DNA of 6,084 nucleotides. Source: Methanobacterium sp. (GTDB lineage Archaea > Methanobacteriota > Methanobacteria > Methanobacteriales > Methanobacteriaceae). Below the pieces are notes generated by a model. The model had not been told where the DNA came from. It searched no databases and saw only the letters and a list, made by a program, of their open reading frames with translations. Below, piece by piece: positions 1-5,362 of the stretch. A program made the translations under genes and the position numbers. Where the stretch lies: assembly GCA_003162115.1 (NCBI GenBank), contig PMMV01000025.1, forward strand, positions 5,941 to 12,024, read 5' to 3'. The stretch's first letter is position 1. Each line of letters opens with the position of its first letter.

Positions 1-103
1 GTGCTTTAAAAATAGTTAAAGGTGAATAATTTCATTAAAAAAAGCATTTAGTTTTTTGATATAAAATATCAATCCATACTCTTAATTTTTTAGTAGTGTT
101 CAT
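1..103 (-). pseudogene. Putative degraded 5' end of a DUF354-family gene
   Basis: Reading the minus strand from the ATG at 103-101 gives MNTTKKLRVWIDILYQKTKC, followed by FF and a stop at 35-37. The start resembles the N-terminus of archaeal DUF354 proteins (glycosyltransferase-B-like fold, function unknown), which typically open with a K-[IV]-W-I-D-I-L-T-P-K-Q-x-x-F-F pattern. The stop falls just after a run of seven T (A7 on the plus strand, 37-43). Dropping one T lets the reading continue as CFFNEIIHL, as expected for the first helix of this family, before another stop. A further shift would be needed to stay open to the window edge. I infer a frameshifted remnant, or two sequencing or assembly errors. 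There is no ribosome binding site before the ATG. A TATA-like element (134-146) lies upstream. The family match is from memory over about 22 residues, so it is tentative. Confidence 0.35.
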
Positions 104-133
104 AAGATTGGGGGATTTACTGAACCTTAATTT

Positions 134-146
134 CACAATATAAACA
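134..146. promoter_or_regulatory. Candidate TATA element upstream of the acetyltransferase
   Basis: The AT-rich core AATATAAAC (136-144) matches an archaeal TATA box. It lies about 67 bp before the acetyltransferase ATG. Read on the minus strand as GTTTATATT it also sits close upstream of the putative DUF354 remnant, so direction is uncertain. The match is weak and rests only on sequence and spacing. Confidence 0.3.
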
Positions 147-206
147 TAATTAATTGAAGTCTCAGTATTAGGTAAATCTGTTGATAAGTCAAAATGATTT
201 GATAAG

Positions 207-803
207 ATGAAGTTTGAAAAATTAGATATAAAAAAACACAGCTCTCCTAAAGTAGCTGAGTTGTTATACGAGACAGATCGGATTATATTCAATTTTTTAT
301 ATCGAAACAAATCTAATGCTGTAAAAATCCTTGAAAAACTGGTAATGCTCGGGGAAAATAATTTAGGTCATGAACACATTTATGTGGTTACCCAAAATGA
401 GTTGGTTATCGGTGTCCTTCTGTATTCTTTGGGGAATCATCATAAATTAGGAGAATTGAAGTTTCATATTAAAAATTTAAATATTATTGATGCTTTTCGA
501 TTTTTATTAATAGAATTAAAAGATAGTTTTATTTTGTCACATCTTAAAAAATGTGATTTTTACTTTGCTGGTGTTGCAGTAGATGAAGAATTCAGAAGGC
601 AAGGAGTGGGTAGTTTAATACTAGACCAAGGAATAAATCTGGCACGGAAAAGAGGATGTGAAAGAGTAGTCTTGGATGTTTCTCTTGACAATATAGGCGC
701 TAAAATGCTTTATGAGAAAACAGGCTTTAAAGTTTTTGATAAAAGAAGTTATCCTTGGTTTGGTGGTAGAATTGGTATGTATAATATGGAATTCCTGCTT
801 TAA
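207..803 (+). CDS. GNAT-family N-acetyltransferase
   Basis: This 198-residue protein should transfer an acetyl group from acetyl-CoA to an amine; the substrate cannot be read from the sequence. The acetyl-CoA signature is clear. Motif A lies at residues 123-137, VAVDEEFRRQGVGSL, with the pyrophosphate-binding R-R-Q-G-V-G loop. Motif B lies at about 155-174, LDVSLDNIGAKMLYEKTGF, with the N-x-x-A-x-x-[LM]-Y-x-K-x-G-F pattern that ends GNAT domains. Residues 1-75 form the usual first strands and helices. A helical insertion at about 85-112 is common in archaeal and bacillar GNATs of this size. Length fits a single-domain family member. The start is fixed because an in-frame TGA lies at 195-197. 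No Shine-Dalgarno precedes it. A TATA-like sequence near 136-144 would give a leader of about 40 bases. It stands alone, followed by a T8 tract. Confidence 0.9.
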   Translation: MKFEKLDIKKHSSPKVAELLYETDRIIFNFLYRNKSNAVKILEKLVMLGENNLGHEHIYVVTQNELVIGVLLYSLGNHHKLGELKFHIKNLNIIDAFRFLLIELKDSFILSHLKKCDFYFAGVAVDEEFRRQGVGSLILDQGINLARKRGCERVVLDVSLDNIGAKMLYEKTGFKVFDKRSYPWFGGRIGMYNMEFLL

Positions 804-847
804 ATTGAAGGATGCATTATTCCACGATTTCTATATATTATAATACA

Positions 848-855
848 TTTTTTTT
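848..855 (+). terminator. T8 tract ending the acetyltransferase transcript
   Basis: Eight consecutive T lie 44 bp after the acetyltransferase stop codon. Archaeal RNA polymerase terminates at T-rich tracts without needing a hairpin. The tract lies in a short convergent gap, where a terminator is expected. Confidence 0.6.
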
Positions 856-871
856 GTTCTGATTTAGCTTT

Positions 872-893
872 CCAATGATACTGGAGACATTGG
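872..893. repeat. Perfect 6-bp inverted repeat in the convergent gap
   Basis: CCAATG (872-877) and CATTGG (888-893) are exact reverse complements around a 10-base loop. The hairpin sits between the T8 tract serving the plus strand and the A8 tract serving the minus strand. It may strengthen bidirectional termination or protect 3' ends. A 6-bp stem could also be chance. Confidence 0.4.
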
Positions 894-894
894 T

Positions 895-902
895 AAAAAA
901 AA
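895..902 (-). terminator. T8 tract ending the membrane-protein transcript
   Basis: A8 on the plus strand is a T8 tract for the minus-strand gene, 12 bp past its stop codon. It mirrors the T8 tract at 848-855 for the converging gene, so each gene has its own T-tract terminator. Confidence 0.55.
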
Positions 903-914
903 TAAAGTGGAAAT

Positions 915-1871
915 TTATATTACTACTATTGCCCAGTAAACAAATAACCACCAGACTAAAACCAGTATTGTAGTACTGATAATAGGTATTTTCCCAAATT
1001 CCATTTTAGATATTTTAGAACCAACATACAAACTTAAAATAATTGCAATTACTAGTACTAAGCTGTTAACAAGCCCAACAATATTGGATAGGTCTTTGGA
1101 CATGACATATATCCATACAATTGCTGTTATTGCTATTCCTAACCACATCATTGGTCTGAACCACTTAACTGCTGCCCCAAATTTAACAATTATTTCAGCA
1201 AGTTCTTTTGACCTTCGCGCCATAAATGTCATAACGAATAGTACCATTATAGTTCCTAGAGCTAAAATAATACCTACAAACTCGAAGAACAAAGTTGTAA
1301 TCGGTTTACCGAATATCTGTTCTTTAAGTAATGGTATGCTAATAAGTGCTTTAAGTGATTCATCTGGTGGAAATGCTTCTATAGCCCCAATAGCTAAACT
1401 ATATTTTCCAGTATTGTTTTGATTGAATACTTTTACGTAGTAAGTTCCTGCACTGACGTTTTGATCAAACATAGGTCCTTGGAGGTAATAGTCACCGCCA
1501 AATTCCTCAAACATCGGTGTCCAACTAGATTGGTTTCCGCCAAGCATAGCTATGGTTTTTCCCGATGAATCGGTAATATTAGCAGAAATGAAATCACTGC
1601 TAATTCCAGGACTTTGAGGTACAAGAATATTCACCAATAATTCAAACGTTTTATTCGATGTTATCTTATAGTAATCTGGTTGACCATTCAAATTTCCATA
1701 AAAAGCCTGTGAAATCTCAGGATTCTGCACCACAATGGGATTAGTCATAGAACTGTTTACCCCAACTTCTAAACGAGGTTGATGGGCACTTACAGCACAA
1801 ATAGACAAAAATAAAATAAAGAAAATTACTAAAGACTTTAATCCGAAATTAAAGTGTTTATTAAACATCAT
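915..1871 (-). CDS. Exported PPC-like domain membrane protein, four C-terminal helices
   Basis: This 318-residue protein has an N-terminal signal peptide with a hydrophobic core at about 12-25 and a likely cleavage after AVSA (residue 29). The mature protein would begin with HQPRLEV. Residues 55-162 form an extracellular beta-rich region. Its features (Y-G-x-L-x-G-Q-P-D-Y-Y-K-I, a D-S-S-G-K-T turn, and G-T-Y-Y-V-K-V near 142-148) resemble the PPC type of beta sandwich. Several N-x-[ST] sites lie in this region. Four membrane helices follow at about 192-217, 241-257, 262-284 and 297-318, with a basic loop (ARRSK) after the first. Similar proteins of unknown function occur in methanogens; I recognise the general type but no assigned function. 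It could be a sensor or a membrane-anchored binding protein. There is no Shine-Dalgarno: an ATGATG start lies 26 bp from a TATA box, so the mRNA is probably leaderless. It is divergent from the small membrane protein at 2051. Confidence 0.85.
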   Translation of the reverse strand: MMFNKHFNFGLKSLVIFFILFLSICAVSAHQPRLEVGVNSSMTNPIVVQNPEISQAFYGNLNGQPDYYKITSNKTFELLVNILVPQSPGISSDFISANITDSSGKTIAMLGGNQSSWTPMFEEFGGDYYLQGPMFDQNVSAGTYYVKVFNQNNTGKYSLAIGAIEAFPPDESLKALISIPLLKEQIFGKPITTLFFEFVGIILALGTIMVLFVMTFMARRSKELAEIIVKFGAAVKWFRPMMWLGIAITAIVWIYVMSKDLSNIVGLVNSLVLVIAIILSLYVGSKISKMEFGKIPIISTTILVLVWWLFVYWAIVVI

Positions 1872-1892
1872 ATAATATAATATTAACTTAAT

Positions 1893-1906
1893 CTTATAAA
1901 TTTTTT
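1893..1906 (-). promoter_or_regulatory. TATA box (with A-rich BRE) of the membrane-protein gene; leaderless start
   Basis: On the minus strand this reads AAAAAATTTATAAG, an A-rich BRE followed by the TATA core TTTATAAG (1900-1893). The core centre is about 26 bp from the A of the ATG at 1871. Archaeal transcription starts about 26 bp past the TATA centre, so the transcript should begin at the start codon. No ribosome binding site lies in between, which agrees. Confidence 0.65.
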
Positions 1907-1988
1907 ACTATTCCACTTCTTAATTATTGTATCCTCCGGTGTGAAATGTTAAGCCCTTTTATAGTCTGCAGAATTAAAAAAACCATAA

Positions 1989-1998
1989 ATATATAAAT
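1989..1998 (+). promoter_or_regulatory. TATA box of the small membrane protein gene
   Basis: ATATATAAAT is a good archaeal TATA match. It would place the start of transcription near 2020, giving a leader of about 30 bases that contains the Shine-Dalgarno at 2037-2046. Confidence 0.5.
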
Positions 1999-2036
1999 TA
2001 ATAAGATTAAAATAGTTATTAGAGAGTTAAAATATT

Positions 2037-2046
2037 AAGGAGGTGA
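2037..2046 (+). promoter_or_regulatory. Strong Shine-Dalgarno deciding the 2051 start
   Basis: AAGGAGGTGA is close to a perfect complement of the archaeal 16S rRNA 3' end, four bases before the ATG at 2051. It is the strongest ribosome binding site in the window and is the main reason to believe the short gene behind it. Confidence 0.85.
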
Positions 2047-2050
2047 AAAA

Positions 2051-2209
2051 ATGGTTGAGACAAACCAAGCTAGTGGTGGATCATTGATAGGCCTTGCTAT
2101 TATTTTCTTAATTATTTTCCTGCTGTTCCCAGTTTTCGCTATCTGGCTATTATATGTTGCAATAGTTGTAATGATAATTGTCGGCCTCATATCATTAATA
2201 GCTGGATAA
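2051..2209 (+). CDS. Small hydrophobic membrane protein, 52 aa
   Basis: The product starts MVETNQASGGSLIGL and ends VGLISLIAG. After a short polar N-terminus (residues 1-11), residues 12-51 are almost entirely hydrophobic, with one proline at 27 and aromatic residues W32 and Y35 near the middle. This suggests a helical hairpin of two short membrane segments (about 12-30 and 32-51), or one long kinked helix. There is no cysteine, no charged residue after E3 and no signal-peptidase site. The start is set by the strong Shine-Dalgarno and a TATA box at suitable spacing, and a T9 tract lies 34 bp after the stop. I do not recognise the family. It shares a 179-bp intergenic region with the divergent exported membrane protein, so co-regulation is possible. 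An open frame on the opposite strand over 2035-2220 is a shadow of this gene. Confidence 0.8.
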   Translation: MVETNQASGGSLIGLAIIFLIIFLLFPVFAIWLLYVAIVVMIIVGLISLIAG

Positions 2210-2243
2210 TTCAGTAACAACTTAGATACTCAAAAATCTCTTA

Positions 2244-2252
2244 TTTTTTTTT
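2244..2252 (+). terminator. T9 tract after the small membrane protein gene
   Basis: Nine consecutive T lie 34 bp after the stop codon of the small membrane protein gene, a typical archaeal T-tract terminator. A 12-bp AT-rich palindrome, GATAATATTATC, follows at 2266-2277. The rest of the gap to 2468 shows only weak inverted repeats. Confidence 0.55.
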
Positions 2253-2468
2253 AATCTTATCTACTGATAATATTATCTAATATTAAGATTCTTAAATATA
2301 TTGTTCAATTTTTACGCCATAGACAAGCATCAATTACCATAAAACTAGCTTTTCATCTTTTTAATTAAACATGACTTTACTGATTTTTGATGATGTTCAA
2401 TGTCCGTTATCATCAGATATAATTAATCACTTTATCTAATCATCTATTCGAAAATACATTGATTCTAA

Positions 2469-2624
2469 TCATCCTACTTCAAGTATTTCATCCACTAAGA
2501 ACTGTCCTCCACATTTGCATTGTTCAATTTCATCTCCAATAGAATAAGGAACAGTATTTCCTGATACTTCATATGTTCTTTCTTCTGAGCATTTATCACA
2601 TTTTGCAACTACAATCCAGTCCAT
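2469..2624 (-). CDS. Small zinc-ribbon protein, 51 aa, downstream of aroC
   Basis: The product starts MDWIVVAKCDKC and ends VDEILEVG. Four cysteines at 9, 12, 36 and 38 (C-x2-C ... C-x-C-G-G) form a likely zinc-ribbon site, with a 23-residue acidic linker between the two knuckles. Proteins like this often bind zinc structurally and act as small adaptors or nucleic-acid binders; no specific role can be read here. The start is supported by AAAGGGGAG on the minus strand a few bases upstream. An alternative start is unlikely because the first cysteine pair follows at once. The gene lies 34 bp after the aroC stop on the same strand, so it is probably cotranscribed with aroC. There is no sign of truncation: the frame is clean from ribosome binding site to TGA. 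A link to aromatic amino acid synthesis would be a guess. Confidence 0.8.
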   Translation of the reverse strand: MDWIVVAKCDKCSEERTYEVSGNTVPYSIGDEIEQCKCGGQFLVDEILEVG

Positions 2625-2658
2625 ATTTTCTCCCCTTTAATCATGATTTAATTATATT

Positions 2659-3750
2659 TCACAATTTTACAGGATTAATGAATCCCGACCTGATTAGATG
2701 ATCCGCTATAACAATGGATACCGATGCCTCTGCAACAGTCGTGATCCTTGGACAAATGCATGGATCGTGCCGTCCACTAATAATTATTTCAGCATCTTCC
2801 ATTGATTCAAGATCTACGGTTTTCTGCATTTTTGAAATTGAAGGTGTTGGTTTAACGGCCATACGGGCTATAATTGGCATACCTGTGGATATGCCTCCTA
2901 AAATTCCACCTGCATGGTTGGTTATAGTTTTTATAATTTGATCGTCCATATAAAATTCATCGTTCATCTGGGAACCTTTAATCTCAGCAGCTTTAAATCC
3001 TAAACCTATTTCAACACCCTTAACAGATCCTATTCCCATAAGCACTCCTGCTATATCAGCGTCAAGTTTTTCAAATACAGGCTCACCAAGTCCTGCTGGT
3101 GCATTTAAAACAATCGTTTCAACAACTCCCCCAACAGACTCTCCTTGTTCTTTCACATGAAGGATAAGAGCTTCCATACGAGGTGCAGCCTCTGGATCTG
3201 CGCATCTAACAGAATTCATTTTAACATTTAATTCTATTTCATCAGGTTCCATTTTATTGGCTCTCACGATCCCTACCTGGGTAACATGAGATATAACTTT
3301 AATGTCCAGGGTATCCAAGACTTTCTTTGCAACAGCACCACCAATAACCTGACCAATGGTAGTTCTGCCACTTCCACGTCCACCACCCCTGTAATCATAG
3401 TTACCGTAACGTGCCTGCCATGTGTAATCCCCATGACCCGGTCTTGGATTATTTCTAAGATTTTCATATGCTGATGAATCCATTTCTCTGTTGAATACTA
3501 CTGCAACAATTGGGGTTCCATCGGTTTTACCTCTAAAAAGACCTGATAATATCTTAACTTCGTCTTTTTCTTTTCTTGAAGTTGTGATTTGGCTGGTACC
3601 AGGTCTCCTATTATTCAGTTCTGACTGTATATCAGTATTCGAAATCTCCAGACCTGCAGGGCATCCGTCGACAACTGCTCCAAGTGCTATGCCGTGGCTA
3701 GAACCGAAAGTTGTAACATTGAACATTTTACCAATCTTATTTCCTGACAT
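2659..3750 (-). CDS. aroC: Chorismate synthase
   Basis: Chorismate synthase removes phosphate from 5-enolpyruvylshikimate-3-phosphate to give chorismate. This is the last shikimate-pathway step, and the enzyme needs reduced FMN. The 363 residues match the usual length (E. coli AroC has 361). Family motifs are present in order: TFGSSHG (14-20), NNRRPGTS (46-53), [14 protein letters not shown] (103-116), [20 protein letters not shown] (121-140), [15 protein letters not shown] (238-252), [13 protein letters not shown] (278-290), and [11 protein letters not shown] (325-335). The conserved histidines H19 and H106 are kept. The second glycine-rich motif has GSGRTT where bacteria usually have SSARET, an archaeal-type variant. 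An AGGA Shine-Dalgarno on the minus strand lies about 10 bases before the ATG. The gene is intact, less AT-rich than its surroundings, and probably forms an operon with the downstream zinc-ribbon gene. It is the only clear core biosynthetic gene in the window. Confidence 0.98.
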   Translation of the reverse strand: MSGNKIGKMFNVTTFGSSHGIALGAVVDGCPAGLEISNTDIQSELNNRRPGTSQITTSRKEKDEVKILSGLFRGKTDGTPIVAVVFNREMDSSAYENLRNNPRPGHGDYTWQARYGNYDYRGGGRGSGRTTIGQVIGGAVAKKVLDTLDIKVISHVTQVGIVRANKMEPDEIELNVKMNSVRCADPEAAPRMEALILHVKEQGESVGGVVETIVLNAPAGLGEPVFEKLDADIAGVLMGIGSVKGVEIGLGFKAAEIKGSQMNDEFYMDDQIIKTITNHAGGILGGISTGMPIIARMAVKPTPSISKMQKTVDLESMEDAEIIISGRHDPCICPRITTVAEASVSIVIADHLIRSGFINPVKL

Positions 3751-4348
3751 AATTTTTTCTTCCTAAAAATTTTATCTAATCTTATATTCCTGTTTAATTA
3801 CCGTTAATATGCAGTTACATCAATATCAACTATTATTATATAATCATCACATCCTATTTATTATGATAAATATCAAAATAATACATATTTTGAAGATAAT
3901 TTATTTTTATATTTTTGTACAGAGTCTTAGATCCCTTAAATGTTTACAAATATAATGTTATCTTGAAATTGATAACATTGATTGAAATAACTGAAAGAAA
4001 GTACATATAGATATCAGTAATTAATTCTATACTATTATTTGGACTTAATCCTTAATATTTTATATCTTTTAACATTACTTTATTCTAAAGAATGTTGGCA
4101 TAATATTTTTAGACATGGAAAATGTTCGAGTTTAATAATGTTTGTGCCCGATTTTAAATGAAATATTTTTTTTGAGATAGTTATATTATTTTTTAGACGA
4201 TTGAATGATTATAGTGCAATTATTTGTTTAATTCTGATAAATAAGGTCTTAATTAAATTCTGTATTTTCTAATTTTCTAATTTTTTTTGGGCTTAAAATC
4301 TAAGTAGATGGATGATCATAATATATTAAAAGTAGACAAACAAAGGGA
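3751..4348. other. Gene-free AT-rich interval between aroC and the cupin operon
   Basis: I find no convincing gene on either strand: no ribosome binding site followed by a sizeable open frame, and no tRNA-like fold. The left end holds the aroC leader. A TATA-like stretch near 3831-3842 (TATATAATAA on the minus strand) is the best candidate aroC promoter, with a leader of roughly 60 bases. A perfect 9-bp inverted repeat lies at 3954-3979. T8 tracts on the plus strand lie at 4166-4173 and 4281-4288, although no plus-strand gene precedes them. The direct repeat TTTTCTAA occurs twice at 4265-4280. The right end holds the cupin promoter; GCTTAAAATC near 4291 is one candidate TATA. The interval could hold an unrecognised small RNA or the worn remains of a lost gene. 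Confidence 0.5.
3954..3979. repeat. Perfect 9-bp inverted repeat (possible operator or hairpin)
   Basis: AATGTTATC (3954-3962) and GATAACATT (3971-3979) are exact reverse complements around the 8-base spacer TTGAAATT. The half-site spacing, about 17 bp between half-site centres, is wider than a single helical turn. Either a dimeric regulator site or an RNA hairpin would fit. It lies about 200 bp upstream of aroC and about 380 bp upstream of the cupin gene. Confidence 0.5.
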
Positions 4349-4357
4349 GTGATATTA

Positions 4358-4663
4358 ATGACAGACATTCCAGATGTGTTAGAAGTGGCAAAAAGTGGTT
4401 ATAAGTTACTTTTGGAAAATGAAAAGGTTAGGGTTATGGAGATAAGATTGAAACCAGGAGAAAAGTCACCAATGCACAACCATCCAAATGACCATGTAGT
4501 TTATGTAGTTAAAGATGCGAAATTTAAATTAAACTTTCCAAATGGGAAAAGTGATAAATTTGATCTTAAAACTGGACAAGTTTTGTGGATAAAAGCAGGC
4601 CCACATCAAACAGAAAACATCGGCCCTACAGATGGATATTGCATAGTTATAGAAACTAAGTAG
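4358..4663 (+). CDS. Single-domain cupin (BauB-like), 101 aa
   Basis: This small metal-binding beta-barrel protein has both cupin motifs. Motif 1 is PGEKSPMHNHPNDH (residues 33-46), giving ligands H40 and H42, with H46 at or near the place usually held by glutamate. Motif 2 is GQVLWIKAGPHQTENIG (73-89), with H83 and the conserved N87. It resembles the short cytosolic cupins sometimes named beta-alanine degradation protein BauB, which start with an L-L-L-E-N-x-x-V-R-V-x-E pattern, seen here at 17-29. That name does not establish the reaction, and I assign none. An in-frame GTG lies at 4349, but the Shine-Dalgarno AGGGAGTGAT (4344-4353) overlaps it and sits four bases before the ATG at 4358, so I choose the ATG. 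No signal peptide is present, so the protein is cytosolic. The ABM-like gene follows after 27 bp, indicating an operon. Confidence 0.88.
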   Translation: MTDIPDVLEVAKSGYKLLLENEKVRVMEIRLKPGEKSPMHNHPNDHVVYVVKDAKFKLNFPNGKSDKFDLKTGQVLWIKAGPHQTENIGPTDGYCIVIETK

Positions 4664-4690
4664 ACAAAAAAATTATTTGGTGGTGGAAAA

Positions 4691-4975
4691 ATGACATATA
4701 TATTGGCCATACAAAAAATTGAAGACTATGACAAATGGAAAAAAGTATTTGATGAACATGGTAATGTAAGAAAGGCCAAAGGTTCTAAAGGTGCTGTTAT
4801 CTATCGTAATTCAAACGATCCCAAACAATTAATGATTATTACGGAATGGGAAGATATGGATAGTGCTAAAAATTTTGCTTTGGCAGAAGACCTTAAAATT
4901 GCGATGAAAAAAGCAGGTGTAATAGGCCTACCCGAACTTTACTATCTAGAAAAGATCGAAAAAACAGAATACTAA
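4691..4975 (+). CDS. ABM-like dimeric alpha/beta-barrel protein, 94 aa
   Basis: The product has the ferredoxin-like beta-alpha-beta-beta-alpha-beta layout of antibiotic-biosynthesis-monooxygenase-type proteins. Strand 1 is TYILAIQKI (2-10) and a helix follows around DYDKWKKVFDEH (12-23). Strands lie at GAVIYRNS (34-41) and QLMIITEW (46-53), a second helix at about 56-76, and a last strand at LYYLEKIE (83-90). The R-K-A-K-G-S-K-G segment (27-34) and the E-W-E-D-M-D-S-A-K-N-F stretch (52-62) are typical of a widespread family of small proteins often annotated as ABM or as hypothetical. Family members act as dimers, some as heme- or quinone-active enzymes; no catalytic residue can be pointed to here. 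GGTGGTGG just upstream of the ATG serves as ribosome binding site. It forms an operon with the cupin gene. No clear T-tract follows; TTTCCTTTTG near 5004 is the best candidate. Confidence 0.85.
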   Translation: MTYILAIQKIEDYDKWKKVFDEHGNVRKAKGSKGAVIYRNSNDPKQLMIITEWEDMDSAKNFALAEDLKIAMKKAGVIGLPELYYLEKIEKTEY

Positions 4976-5127
4976 AGAAAAATAATAAAAGAGGATTAAT
5001 CTATTTCCTTTTGTTGCTGTGTAGTATTTCACTCACTATAATGAATAATCGTAGTCTGTTTTATCCATTTATGATCCAACTTATGCTAACTAAATAATCA
5101 AAACTAAATGTAACTGAAGTTGAAATT

Positions 5128-5138
5128 CTTATAAAAAA
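5128..5138 (+). promoter_or_regulatory. TATA box giving a leaderless start at 5159
   Basis: CTTATAAAAAA is a strong archaeal TATA box. The centre of its core TTATAAAA (5129-5136) is about 26 bp before the ATG at 5159, so transcription should begin at the start codon. No Shine-Dalgarno is found between them, which supports a leaderless mRNA. Confidence 0.65.
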
Positions 5139-5158
5139 ATAGTCCATTACATCAACAT

Positions 5159-5362
5159 ATGCCTAATTTAAAATGGTTAGAAAAAGATAGTTCAATGAGA
5201 AATTTTTTATTGAAAAATAGTGAAATAATGGTTGCAAAAACACAATTGAAACAAAAAGTTATTGGAATTGGTTTTGAAGATAATTTAATAGTTAAATCAC
5301 AAAGAGGTAGGATATATAATGTTAAATTAGCAGAAGGCCTCGAAATTGATAAGAATAATTGA
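5159..5362 (+). CDS. Small basic protein, 67 aa, unknown function
   Basis: I do not recognise this protein. Residues 1-33 look helical and positively charged (MPNLKWLEKDSSMRNFLLKN, then TQLKQK). Residues 34-63 look beta-rich: VIGIGFEDNLIVKSQRGRIY followed by NVKLAEGLEI, possibly a small barrel or hairpin. Lysine plus arginine total 12 against 8 acidic residues, so it is basic overall. There is no signal peptide or membrane segment. The ATG at 5159 is chosen because a TATA box stands exactly 26 bp upstream; an in-frame TAA at 5132-5134 closes the frame on the left. A second in-frame ATG at 5228 has no ribosome binding site. Its TGA shares one base with the ATG of a very acidic 31-residue open frame, suggesting translational coupling. 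A DNA- or RNA-binding role is possible but only a guess from charge. Confidence 0.6.
   Translation: MPNLKWLEKDSSMRNFLLKNSEIMVAKTQLKQKVIGIGFEDNLIVKSQRGRIYNVKLAEGLEIDKNN

Noticed and set aside
3..29. Plus-strand open codons ALKIVKGE before a stop, a possible C-terminal end of an upstream gene
   Set aside because: Only eight codons are visible, and the same bases fit the putative DUF354 remnant on the other strand; too short to call.
104..310. Minus-strand open frame continuing upstream of the DUF354-like start
   Set aside because: It overlaps the acetyltransferase, lacks a ribosome binding site and has no recognisable motif; only the 1-103 part is of interest.
1084..1422. Plus-strand open frame of 112 codons inside the membrane-protein gene
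   Set aside because: Antisense shadow of a clear gene with signal peptide and membrane helices.
2035..2220. Minus-strand open frame of 61 codons
   Set aside because: Shadow of the plus-strand small membrane protein, which has the promoter, Shine-Dalgarno and terminator.
2388..2415. Inverted repeat TGATGAT / ATCATCA as a terminator after the zinc-ribbon gene
   Set aside because: Seven-bp stem with a 14-base loop, 54 bp from the gene and without a T-tract on the right strand; likely chance in repetitive GAT sequence.
2371..2439. Possible 22-codon open frame starting MTLLIFDD on the plus strand
   Set aside because: No ribosome binding site, no promoter at leaderless spacing, no motif.
3273..3766. 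Several open frames within and opposite aroC
   Set aside because: All are shadows of the intact chorismate synthase gene.
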